In this document: positions 1 through 7,626 of the stretch, one piece after another
Numbering within the stretch: the stretch's first letter is position 1
How the letters are laid out: every line of letters starts with the position of its first letter
Assembly: GCA_964471915.1 (NCBI GenBank)
Contig: CAYYID010000010.1
Location: forward strand, 1 to 64,000
Direction: 5' to 3'
Source: JAIEPW01 sp964471915
Lineage (GTDB): Bacteria > Acidobacteriota > Terriglobia > Bryobacterales > Bryobacteraceae
Length of the DNA: 64,000 bases
Notes under the pieces: generated by a model
What the model saw: only the letters and a program-made list of their open reading frames with translations
The model's database searches: none
Told to the model about the DNA's origin: nothing
Translations under genes and position numbers: made by a program

Positions 1-178
1 GAAAGATCCTCACCGCGTAGAGCTCGGCTTCGGGAGCCAGCGCGCGGATCACCGCCGCCACCGCCGTCCCGTGACCCAGCAGATCGCGGGTGGTTTCGTC
101 GACGAACGACACGCCGCCCGCCACCGGACCGGTCTCGGGCGTGGGCGTAATCCCGGAGTCGATGATCGCAATCCTCAT
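1..178 (-). CDS. qhpE: QhpE-like subtilisin-family leader peptidase (N-terminal 59 residues, cut by window edge)
   Basis: Probable subtilisin-like serine protease that removes the leader from the QHNDH gamma subunit. The visible N-terminus begins at a conserved beta strand and carries the catalytic Asp in a DSG motif (D7) and the catalytic His in a GHGT motif (H36). The Ser region lies outside the window. There is no signal peptide, which fits a cytoplasmic protease. The ATG overlaps the stop of the upstream ABC transporter gene as ATGA, so the two are probably translationally coupled. The protease family is clear from the two motifs. The QhpE role is inferred from position at the end of the qhp cluster, which in Paracoccus and Pseudomonas contains such a protease. 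Confidence 0.85.
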   Translation of the reverse strand, partial: MRIAIIDSGITPTPETGPVAGGVSFVDETTRDLLGHGTAVAAVIRALAPEAELYAVRIF

Positions 179-1836
179 GTCGCCGGGACCGCGGCCTCGG
201 TGATTCGCGCGCCCTCCAGGCGCAGCACGCGATCCGCCGCGCGCGCCAGCTCCGCGCGGTGCGTGATCACGATCACGGTGCGCCCGCGCATTCTTTCGCG
301 ATATCCGGCGAGGATCCGCTGCTCGCTCTCCGCGTCCAGCGCCGCGCTCGGCTCGTCGAGCACCAGCACGGCGGGGTCCGCCAGCAGCGCGCGCGCCAGC
401 GCCAGCCGCTGGCGCTCGCCGGTCGAGAACGCCACGCCTTCCTCGCCCATCACGGTCGCGTAACCGCGGGGCAGCGTCTCCAGGAACTCCGCGATACCGG
501 CAGCGGACGCCGCGGCGCGGACCTTTGCCTCGCTCGCTTCCGGCTTCAGGTACCGCAGATTCTCGTCGATCGTCGCGTGAAAAAAGAACGGCTCCTGATC
601 CACGAGTACGACATTGCGGCGCAGGTCTGCGAGCCGCAGGGCGCGCAGGTCCGTCCCGTCGAGCGTGATCGTCCCGGCGTCCGGATCGAACAGCCGCACC
701 AGCAGGTCCGCGATGGTGGACTTTCCCGCGCCGCTCGGCCCCACGATGGCCACCGTCTCGCCGGGCGCGATGGTGAAGTTCGCGTCCTCCAGCAGCGGCT
801 GCCGGTCGAACGAGAACCCCACGCCCGCGAACGCGATGCCGCCCCGCGCGCGTCCCAGTGCCGTCGCGCCGTCGCGAACCTCCACGCGCTCCGCGAACAG
901 TTCCTCCACCCGGCGCAACGACACGCGCACCGTCGCCAGTCCGGTGTACAGCCCCATCAGCGCCTGCACCGGCGGCAGCAGCCGCATCTGGTAGGCCAGA
1001 AACGCCACCAGCGTGCCCACCGACATCGCGCCCGCGATCACGCGGCTGCCCCCGTACCAGAACACCGCCATCGTGCCCAGCGAGAGAATCAGCCCCGGCG
1101 CCGCTCCGCCGCCGTAACTGATCCGCTGCAGCGCCAGCAGGGACTTCACGAAGCGGTCGTGCTTCCCGCGGAAAACCGCCTGCTCCCGCGCCGCGGCATT
1201 CGCCGTCACCACGAACCGCACCCCGCGCAGCGTCTCGATCAGGAAGCTGCCGATATCCGCGCTCGCCTGCCGCACCGCGCCCGCGCGCGTCTCCAGCGTC
1301 CGCCGGTATGCCGTCAGCGCCCACACGGAAAAGGGCAGCGGCGCCAGGCTGAGCAGGAACATCCGCCAGTCGAGCCACGCCAGCATCCCCAGCGTCCCCG
1401 CCAGGAACGCCGCGTTGCCGAACCACGCCAGCGCCGTGTCCGCCGCCGTGCGCTGCACCTCGGCCAGGTCGCCGTTGATGCGGCTCAGAATCTCCCCAAG
1501 CCGCATCCGGGCGAAGAAGCGCGGCGACAGGCTCTGCAGGTGCCGGTACAGGTCCAGGCGCATCGCGAACAGGATCTCGGCCGAGAGGCGCGTGTAGAGC
1601 AGCCCCGTCGCGGCCGATAGCGCCGCGCCCCCGAGCGTCAGCGCCGCAAACCATGCCAGAATGCGCGCCAGCGCCCCGGCGTCCCGCCCTACCAGCGCCT
1701 CGTCGACCAGTTGCTTCGAAAGGTACGGAATCGCGAGCGACAGCAGCGTTCCGCCCAGGCTGAGCGCCAGTACGCCGCCCAGCGCCGCGCGGTGCGGCTT
1801 CAGGTAGCCGAACGCGCGCCGCAGGTCCGTGGTCAT
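175..1836 (-). CDS. qhpF: ABC transporter with fused membrane and ATPase domains (QhpF-like)
   Basis: 553-residue exporter half-transporter: an N-terminal ABC type-1 membrane domain with about six helices (residues 15-300) and a C-terminal nucleotide-binding domain. Walker A is GPSGAGKST (366-374), the Q-loop is near 413, the signature is FSTGE (470-474) in place of the usual LSGGQ, Walker B is VLVLDEP (490-496) and the H-loop His follows in VITH. It would work as a homodimer in the inner membrane. It starts 13 bases after the stop of qhpB and overlaps qhpE. In known qhp clusters QhpF is an ABC protein thought to export the matured gamma subunit to the periplasm. That substrate is inferred from context. 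The altered signature motif is unusual but seen in exporters. Confidence 0.88.
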   Translation of the reverse strand: MTTDLRRAFGYLKPHRAALGGVLALSLGGTLLSLAIPYLSKQLVDEALVGRDAGALARILAWFAALTLGGAALSAATGLLYTRLSAEILFAMRLDLYRHLQSLSPRFFARMRLGEILSRINGDLAEVQRTAADTALAWFGNAAFLAGTLGMLAWLDWRMFLLSLAPLPFSVWALTAYRRTLETRAGAVRQASADIGSFLIETLRGVRFVVTANAAAREQAVFRGKHDRFVKSLLALQRISYGGGAAPGLILSLGTMAVFWYGGSRVIAGAMSVGTLVAFLAYQMRLLPPVQALMGLYTGLATVRVSLRRVEELFAERVEVRDGATALGRARGGIAFAGVGFSFDRQPLLEDANFTIAPGETVAIVGPSGAGKSTIADLLVRLFDPDAGTITLDGTDLRALRLADLRRNVVLVDQEPFFFHATIDENLRYLKPEASEAKVRAAASAAGIAEFLETLPRGYATVMGEEGVAFSTGERQRLALARALLADPAVLVLDEPSAALDAESEQRILAGYRERMRGRTVIVITHRAELARAADRVLRLEGARITEAAVPAT

Positions 1837-1849
1837 GGGTTCCGCCGCC

Positions 1850-2926
1850 TCAGGCGCGCGGCAGGATGAACATGTTCGAGGACATGTCGCCGTCGATCGT
1901 GATCGTCCGCAGGTACTTGTACGTCTGCGCGTCGTACAGGTCGATCGTGTTCCCCGCCACGTAAATGTACAGGACTTTGCCGTTCGAACTCGGCTTCAGC
2001 CCCATCCGCGACCGCCCCGGGAACTCCTGGCGGCTGTGCACCCGCTTGTTCACCAGATCGAAGGTCCAGAACTCCCAGCGCCCGATCTGCTCCTGCACGC
2101 CGTACGCCCACTTCCGGTCCGGGGCCAGCGCGAAGCTCACGAACGTCTGCGGCCCCAGCGCGTAGAAGTCCACGCTCTTCTGCGCCAGGTTCACCCGCGC
2201 GATCCCCATGATGCGGCGATTCTGCACCGCGTCCTGCACGAAGAACAGCCCCGTGAAGTATCCGGGTTCTTCGTAAGTGTCGTCCGACGGACCGAAGTTC
2301 ACGCGGCCCAGGCCGTTCTCGAGCGGCTTCGACAGCTCCCACTTGTCGACTTCCTTGAAGTCCTTCGTGTCGAGGATCAGCACGTCGTCGCCGAAAAGGT
2401 AGAGATTCTTGCCGTCCGGCGAGATCTTGAAGCTTGCGAACTCGCGTTCCTCGCCCTTCGGCCACGGAATCGTGCGCATCACCTTCTTGGCCTTCAGGTC
2501 GTATTGCAGGATCGTGTTCGCCCCCACTTCCCAGCGGTCCAGGTGCTTCTCGGCGGACTTTGTCAGCAGGATCGCGTAGTTCTGCTGCGGGTCAATCGCC
2601 ATGCCGCCCCGCAGCCGGATCTTCTTGTTGCCTTCGCTCAGCCGGAACGTGTCGATCACCTTGCGGTTCGGGATGTCGACGACCTCGACATCCTCCATGC
2701 TGTCGGAGACTACATAGAAGCGCTTTTTGTCGTCGGAGAGCGTGGTGCCGCGCGGCGTGCCCTTGGTCATGGCGATCTTGTCGACGACCTTCTCGGTCGC
2801 CTCGTCGATCACATAGAAGAAGTTCTGAAAGGCGCCGACATAGATCAACTGGTTGCCGGCGGCGCCCGTCTGTCCGTGAAGTAGCGGAGCCGCCGCGCCG
2901 AGCGCCAGGAATTCGCGTCGCTTCAT
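1850..2926 (-). CDS. qhpB: Quinohemoprotein amine dehydrogenase beta subunit
   Basis: 358-residue exported protein with an N-terminal KRREFLALG stretch resembling a Tat signal, followed by repeated beta-propeller blades (YVVSD..., YAILL..., LYLFGDD..., LYIYV...). This matches the seven-bladed propeller beta subunit of QHNDH, which packs against the diheme alpha subunit and encloses the gamma subunit in the periplasm. A strong AGAGAGGA ribosome site precedes the ATG. The gene starts 12 bases after qhpC and is followed after 13 bases by the ABC transporter. Identity rests on propeller pattern, length and position between gamma and exporter genes. Confidence 0.9.
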   Translation of the reverse strand: MKRREFLALGAAAPLLHGQTGAAGNQLIYVGAFQNFFYVIDEATEKVVDKIAMTKGTPRGTTLSDDKKRFYVVSDSMEDVEVVDIPNRKVIDTFRLSEGNKKIRLRGGMAIDPQQNYAILLTKSAEKHLDRWEVGANTILQYDLKAKKVMRTIPWPKGEEREFASFKISPDGKNLYLFGDDVLILDTKDFKEVDKWELSKPLENGLGRVNFGPSDDTYEEPGYFTGLFFVQDAVQNRRIMGIARVNLAQKSVDFYALGPQTFVSFALAPDRKWAYGVQEQIGRWEFWTFDLVNKRVHSRQEFPGRSRMGLKPSSNGKVLYIYVAGNTIDLYDAQTYKYLRTITIDGDMSSNMFILPRA

Positions 2927-2938
2927 GCTCGATCCTCT

Positions 2939-3271
2939 CTAGGGGAAAACCAAATCGATCTTGCGCCAGTCCTTCTGCGCCGCCGCGCACTTGGCGGTCC
3001 AGTTCGGCGCGTGGTTCAACTGGTCCGGAACCTGCGCCGGCCAGAAGCAGCCCGAATGGCAGTCGAAAAGATCCCGCTCCACCGGCTGGCACAGGCCTGC
3101 GGCGCCGCCCGCGGCGTCCGCTTCCCAGCCCGGCGAGAACACCAGCGAACAGCCCAGCGGAATGTGCGGCCCGCCCCCCGGACCTCCCGGTCCTCCCGGG
3201 CCCCGGCCCTGCAGCGCTACGACATCGGCCATGCGCGCCGCCTTCTTGTTAACTGACTTGAGATGCTTCAT
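2939..3271 (-). CDS. qhpC: Quinohemoprotein amine dehydrogenase gamma subunit precursor (CTQ-bearing)
   Basis: 110-residue precursor of the small catalytic subunit, which carries cysteine tryptophylquinone (CTQ) and three Cys-to-Asp/Glu thioether bridges. Compared from memory with the mature Pseudomonas putida subunit, every modified residue is present at a constant offset of 34: C41-E50, C61-D67 and C75-D83 for the bridges, and C71-W77 for CTQ. The signature CFWPAQVPD (75-83) is intact. The leader (1-36) has an MKHLKSVNKKA start, then a Gly/Pro-rich stretch (22-36) that I do not recall from known leaders. C95 is an extra cysteine. The ATG, with a GAGGAG site upstream, overlaps the end of qhpD by 23 bases, so precursor and modifying enzyme are coupled. 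Confidence 0.96.
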   Translation of the reverse strand: MKHLKSVNKKAARMADVVALQGRGPGGPGGPGGGPHIPLGCSLVFSPGWEADAAGGAAGLCQPVERDLFDCHSGCFWPAQVPDQLNHAPNWTAKCAAAQKDWRKIDLVFP

Positions 3272-4700
3272 GCTGCTCCTCGCTTTCGAACTGCTGCAGG
3301 AATCCCGGGTTGCGTACCGCCAGCTCGCCGTAGATCTTCAGGCAAGTGTCCGTCCAGCCGCGGATCCACTCGCAATAGTGCAGGTTCGGCCGCCCGGTGT
3401 CCCCGTAGCGGACGTGCGCCTCGTGGTAACAGCCCCCCGCGCACAGCGGGCGCGCCCAGCACCGCGCGCAATCGGTCTTCTCGTCGACGTGGTGCTGTTC
3501 CAGAAATGAGATTTGCACCAGCCGGTCAATGCCGTCCTTCACCGTCCCGAACTTGTGCTCGTCGCTGCCGGCGAAGCGATGGCACAGCCCGACATCGCCG
3601 TCCGTCGCCACGCCCATCAACCCCAGCCCCGCGCCGCACGGATGAGACTTGCTCATCCCCTTGTGGATCTCCTCGAGCGTGTCCCGCACGTTCGAGAACC
3701 CGTGGTGCCGGTTTTGCAGCGCATATTCCAGAAACTCGGCCGCCAGGTCCCGGAACTGCCCCAGCATGTGATCGAAGCCCTCGTTCTCGATCGCATAGCC
3801 GCGGTTCGACGCCGTGGTGACCGGCGCGAAGCCGACCTCCCAGAAGCCGATCTCGTTGCGCAGGTGGTCGAAGATCCGCTTGATGTCCAGCGTCTGCGAC
3901 GTCAGCGTCACCCGCGCGCCGATCGGCCGCGAGCGGTGCCGCGCCAGCAGCTCCTTCACCTTCGGCATCACCACGTCGTAGCTGCCCTTGCCGTTGTGGA
4001 AGACGCGGAACTGGTCCTGCATCTCCTTCGGCCCGTCGATCGACACCGTCACGCCCACGTGGTTTTCGGCCAGGAACTCCACGATCTCCGGCTTCAGCAG
4101 CGTGGCGTTCGTCGTCATCGAGAAATCGATCGACTTGCCTTCCTCCGCCGCCCGCCGCCGCGCGTACTCGATCGTCTTCCGCACCACCGGAAAGTTCAGC
4201 AGGGTCTCGCCCCCGAAGAACGTCAGGTGCGCGGACTTCCCCGCCTCGCGCAGCAGGAACTCGACGCTCTCCCGCGCCGTTTCCTCGCTCATGAACTTCG
4301 GCTTCTCCCCAAACGCCGTATCGACGATCTTGTCCTCGCCGTACTCGTAACAATACGTGCACGCCAGGTTGCACTGGTTCGTGACGTTCAGCACCATCGT
4401 CGCCAGCGGGAAATCCGGCGGCGGCATCTGCTTCGGCGCCGGCGCCGCGTACCGTCCCTCCTCGCGAATCGCTCGCACGTCGCGCAGTTCCACGATCGCG
4501 TCGTGCACCTCCGACGCCCGGAACCGCGGCGTCAGCCGCTCCAACAGACCACCTACCTCGACCGGCCCCGCGCGCAGTTCCTCCAGCACCGCGGCCGAGG
4601 CCGCGTCCAGTTGAAACACGGCCGCGCTCGGCACCAGGTACAGGAACTCCCCGCCCCCGGCCGCGAACGAATGAAACTCGCCCAGACTTACTGCGTTCAC
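3249..4700 (-). CDS. qhpD: Radical SAM/SPASM peptide-modifying enzyme forming thioether cross-links in QHNDH gamma
   Basis: 483 residues from a GTG start that overlaps the qhpA stop as GTGA, with GAGGT upstream. Residues 1-90 resemble a peptide-recognition (RRE/PqqD-like) domain. The radical SAM motif CNLACTYC lies at 110-117 and binds the SAM-cleaving 4Fe-4S cluster. The C-terminal SPASM region has Cys clusters (CGAGLGLMGVATDGDVGLC and CARCWARPLCAGGC) for auxiliary clusters. In characterised systems QhpD makes the intrapeptidyl Cys-Asp/Glu thioether bonds in the gamma subunit in the cytoplasm. The adjacent substrate gene makes the assignment firm. Confidence 0.95.
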   Translation of the reverse strand: MNAVSLGEFHSFAAGGGEFLYLVPSAAVFQLDAASAAVLEELRAGPVEVGGLLERLTPRFRASEVHDAIVELRDVRAIREEGRYAAPAPKQMPPPDFPLATMVLNVTNQCNLACTYCYEYGEDKIVDTAFGEKPKFMSEETARESVEFLLREAGKSAHLTFFGGETLLNFPVVRKTIEYARRRAAEEGKSIDFSMTTNATLLKPEIVEFLAENHVGVTVSIDGPKEMQDQFRVFHNGKGSYDVVMPKVKELLARHRSRPIGARVTLTSQTLDIKRIFDHLRNEIGFWEVGFAPVTTASNRGYAIENEGFDHMLGQFRDLAAEFLEYALQNRHHGFSNVRDTLEEIHKGMSKSHPCGAGLGLMGVATDGDVGLCHRFAGSDEHKFGTVKDGIDRLVQISFLEQHHVDEKTDCARCWARPLCAGGCYHEAHVRYGDTGRPNLHYCEWIRGWTDTCLKIYGELAVRNPGFLQQFESEEQHEASQVS

Positions 4701-6427
4701 TTGGAGACCTCGGGTTGATCCCACTTCATGTAAATCGGCACCGTCACCAGCAGGTGCGCCCGCGCCCGGATCGGCTTCGCGTCCGCCGCCGCCTTATAGG
4801 TCGCCACCACCCAGATGTCGCCGAAGTTGTTCGCGTTGTTGCGCCGCTTCGGGTTCGGACCATCCACGTTCGGCGTGAACAGCCCGTTCTGGTCCAGCGT
4901 GCCGACAAAGTCTTTATCGTTGTCATCGAACGTCGCCGTGAACTCCTCGACGCTCCACGCGACGTCCACCACGCCGAGTTCCAGATCGTCCGCGGTCTCC
5001 GGCTTGCCGTCCGGACCGTTGTCGTAGCCGGTCGCCTCGAACTGCTGGTACTGCTTCGGGAACACCACCCCGCCCACGCGCGCCAGCCCCGCCTGCGGAC
5101 GCACCTTCAGCGTGTCCACCTTCTCGTAAACGAGCAGCGCGCCTTCCTTCACCGCGCCGCCCACGGTGACATCGCGCTTGCCGAGCGCCGCCCCCGCGGC
5201 CACCTCGATCTCCGCCACCACTTTGGCCGAGGCCGCGCTCGCCACGCGCTTCACGGTCACGCCGGGCCCGAAATCGAGATCCTTCGCGGCCAGCCCCGCC
5301 GGCAGGTTCGCGCCGTAAATCGTCACCTCCGCCGCCGGAGCCCCGCGCTTCCACACCGCCCGGCTCAACCCGCTGATCTGGGGATCGTTCGTGATCCGCG
5401 CCAGTTGCACCTCGATGCCGCGCTCGTCGTAGCCGCCGTTGAACCACCGCCCCGACATTGCCCGGCGATTGCGATCCAGCAGCATCGTCTCGCGCAGTTC
5501 GTCCTGGCCGCCTTCGCTCGACCGGCCGCGCCATTGGAAGCCCGTGTACACGATCGAACGTCCCGTGCGGCTCACTGTCTTGCCCGACCGTGCGTACGTG
5601 TAGCGCGCCTCGGTGAGAAATTCATCGCCCTCGGCCGAAGAGTCGTTCTTGCGGATCGTCACCTCGCCGAAGATCGGACCCTTGCCCGCTTCGTACCCCG
5701 ACAGCGCCCAGCGGCCTTCCGCGCGCGGCGCGCCCATCGCCGCCGACCACGCCGACCACTCCGGCGTCTTCAGCGGAAACGCCCCCGCCAGATGCCCGAT
5801 CGCCTTCTCCATCGGATGCCGGTTGTCCGGCGGACGCCCGTCCGGACCCGGCGCCGTCTGCACCGGACCCATCCGCCGGAACGCCTGGAAGTCCGTCAGC
5901 GGATAGTAGCCCCGGTGCATCGCGATCAGCAGTTCCCATTCCTGCTTGGTCCGCCGCTGCAGGATCACCCGCCCCAGCGAATGGCACTTGTTGCAGGTCT
6001 GCTCGGTGTCGTTATCGGCGGTGTACTTCCACTCGATCAGCTTGCGTTCCACTTCGAACTGCCCGGGGCGCGCTTCCTCCGGCGCCAGGCCGAGATGGTT
6101 CGCAAGATATTTCACGATCTGCTTGGCTTCCTCCGGCTTCAGGACCACCCCGTTCAGCGCCACCATGCGCTTGATGGTTTCCTGCCAGCCTTCGGGAGTC
6201 GTCCGCCGGTAGGAGATCCGGCTCATGCGGCCTTTATCGTCGCTCGGGTGACAGGCCGCGCAGGCGCGCTTCACCAGCGCGTGGTCGATCGGGATCCCTT
6301 CGTCGGCCTGCGGATCCTTGCCGTCCTTCTTCTGCTCGGCGGGCTTCGGCTCCGCGGGCGTCTGTCCCCGCGCCGGACCTGTCCACACGATCGCCGCAAC
6401 CAGCGCTGCTAATCCCAGCTTGCGCAA
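4697..6427 (-). CDS. qhpA: Quinohemoprotein amine dehydrogenase alpha subunit, diheme cytochrome
   Basis: 576 residues from a TTG start with an ideal GGAGGT site six bases upstream. An in-frame upstream extension lacks a signal peptide and is not credible. The signal peptide is residues 1-21. Two heme c sites follow: CAACH (56-60) and CNKCH (145-149). The rest is beta-rich (roughly 200-576), as in the four-domain alpha subunit. The protein takes electrons from CTQ in gamma and passes them to a periplasmic cytochrome or cupredoxin acceptor during primary amine oxidation. It heads the qhpA-D-C-B-F-E run, 59 bases after the lipoprotein gene. Confidence 0.95.
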   Translation of the reverse strand: MRKLGLAALVAAIVWTGPARGQTPAEPKPAEQKKDGKDPQADEGIPIDHALVKRACAACHPSDDKGRMSRISYRRTTPEGWQETIKRMVALNGVVLKPEEAKQIVKYLANHLGLAPEEARPGQFEVERKLIEWKYTADNDTEQTCNKCHSLGRVILQRRTKQEWELLIAMHRGYYPLTDFQAFRRMGPVQTAPGPDGRPPDNRHPMEKAIGHLAGAFPLKTPEWSAWSAAMGAPRAEGRWALSGYEAGKGPIFGEVTIRKNDSSAEGDEFLTEARYTYARSGKTVSRTGRSIVYTGFQWRGRSSEGGQDELRETMLLDRNRRAMSGRWFNGGYDERGIEVQLARITNDPQISGLSRAVWKRGAPAAEVTIYGANLPAGLAAKDLDFGPGVTVKRVASAASAKVVAEIEVAAGAALGKRDVTVGGAVKEGALLVYEKVDTLKVRPQAGLARVGGVVFPKQYQQFEATGYDNGPDGKPETADDLELGVVDVAWSVEEFTATFDDNDKDFVGTLDQNGLFTPNVDGPNPKRRNNANNFGDIWVVATYKAAADAKPIRARAHLLVTVPIYMKWDQPEVSK

Positions 6428-6486
6428 GATCGGACCTCCCGATTTCCCCGAGTGTAACAGCTTGGCCCCGTCAACGTTTTGCGGCG

Positions 6487-7626
6487 TCAACGTTTCGCGG
6501 CAACATCGACCCACTCCACCTTGCCGCCCGCCAGCTCCACGCTCACCACCTGCGACCGTCCCGTATGGTGCGGATCCGAGCCCTTCGGCCGGTTGCGGTC
6601 GTACTGCAATCCCTTCAACACCAGCACGCGGTCGCCGGGCATCACGCTCTGCAACAGCGACAGGGGCAACGCCGTCTTCCACTTCACCTCGCCGGCGGCC
6701 GTCAGCCGCGCCAGTTGCAGATGGGCGTCCTCGTCGATCCGGTCGTGGTACAACACCAGCGCGCCCTCGGGGTCCCGCAGCCGCACCACCGTCCGCGTCA
6801 GCGGATCCTGCAGCAACCCCGCCTTGAGAAATACGTGCTCCGCGCCCGCGGGACGCAAATTTACCAGCGCCCGCTTCCAGACATACGTCGCCAAGTAGTC
6901 CCGCTCCGTCGATGTCGCATCGGACTTAACATCCGCCCGCCAGATCTGATAGCGCCTCGCCCCGGAGGCGTCCAGGCCGGGCGTCGCGTGCTGGGTCTGC
7001 AACACCGTCATGTCCTGCTCGTCCGCCAGCCCCAACCATTGATCCCCGAACAACCCGCCCCGGGCCTGGAACGAATAGGTCGCCGAAGGCGTGTAATACG
7101 CAGGCGCGACATCCCCGCCGCGGCTTCCCGCGCCGCTCGCGGCCGGCCGCGCCTCCCCGTTCGACGGGTCGATCCGGTAGCGGTTAGCGTCCGCCGCCGT
7201 GAACACCAGCCCGTTCTTCAGCTCGAAGAACTTCTGCTCCTTGGGCCACAGTTCCGCGAGCGCGGGGTTCTTCTTGCGCAAAGCCTCCGCCGTCCACCGC
7301 AGGCTCCCATCCGCCACCGCCACCCCGTGCACGCCGTCCGAGAATACCCAGGCGATCCCCGCGCTCACGCCCAGCAACGTCCCCTCGTACCGCGACGCGT
7401 ACTTCCGCGACGGCAGCTCCCGCCGCCACCGGACCTTCATGTCGGGCACGCCGAACGACCACAACTCCACGGTGCGCCATTCCCCCGCATCCTGGTCCGT
7501 GAGCACCAGCACCTGGTCCACGCCGTCCACGGTGATCCGCAGCGGACCTTCCCGCGCCTGGCGCGGCTCCCGAAACGTGTTGCAGCCCGTCAGCGCCAGC
7601 GCCGCCAGGCACAGAACTCTATTCAT
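6487..7626 (-). CDS. Lipoprotein of unknown function within the qhp cluster (possibly PA2928-like)
   Basis: 379-residue predicted lipoprotein with a short signal and lipobox LTGC (lipidated C15). The mature part alternates beta strands and repeats motifs such as VLVLTD, WVFSDGVHGVAVADGSLRW, LVLYHD and RVLVLKG, which suggests a PQQ-like or WD-type propeller fold. It has no heme or metal motif. The ATG overlaps the end of qhpG by eight bases, so it is co-expressed with the flavoenzyme. I have a weak memory of similarity to the PA2928 family but cannot confirm it. It could help assemble or anchor the amine dehydrogenase or its electron acceptor. That is inference from location only. Confidence 0.7.
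   Translation of the reverse strand: MNRVLCLAALALTGCNTFREPRQAREGPLRITVDGVDQVLVLTDQDAGEWRTVELWSFGVPDMKVRWRRELPSRKYASRYEGTLLGVSAGIAWVFSDGVHGVAVADGSLRWTAEALRKKNPALAELWPKEQKFFELKNGLVFTAADANRYRIDPSNGEARPAASGAGSRGGDVAPAYYTPSATYSFQARGGLFGDQWLGLADEQDMTVLQTQHATPGLDASGARRYQIWRADVKSDATSTERDYLATYVWKRALVNLRPAGAEHVFLKAGLLQDPLTRTVVRLRDPEGALVLYHDRIDEDAHLQLARLTAAGEVKWKTALPLSLLQSVMPGDRVLVLKGLQYDRNRPKGSDPHHTGRSQVVSVELAGGKVEWVDVAAKR

Noticed and set aside
4697..6682. Longer N-terminus of the QHNDH alpha subunit from 6682
   Set aside because: The extra 85 codons overlap the lipoprotein gene, lack a signal and sit before a perfect GGAGGT-TTG start with signal peptide.
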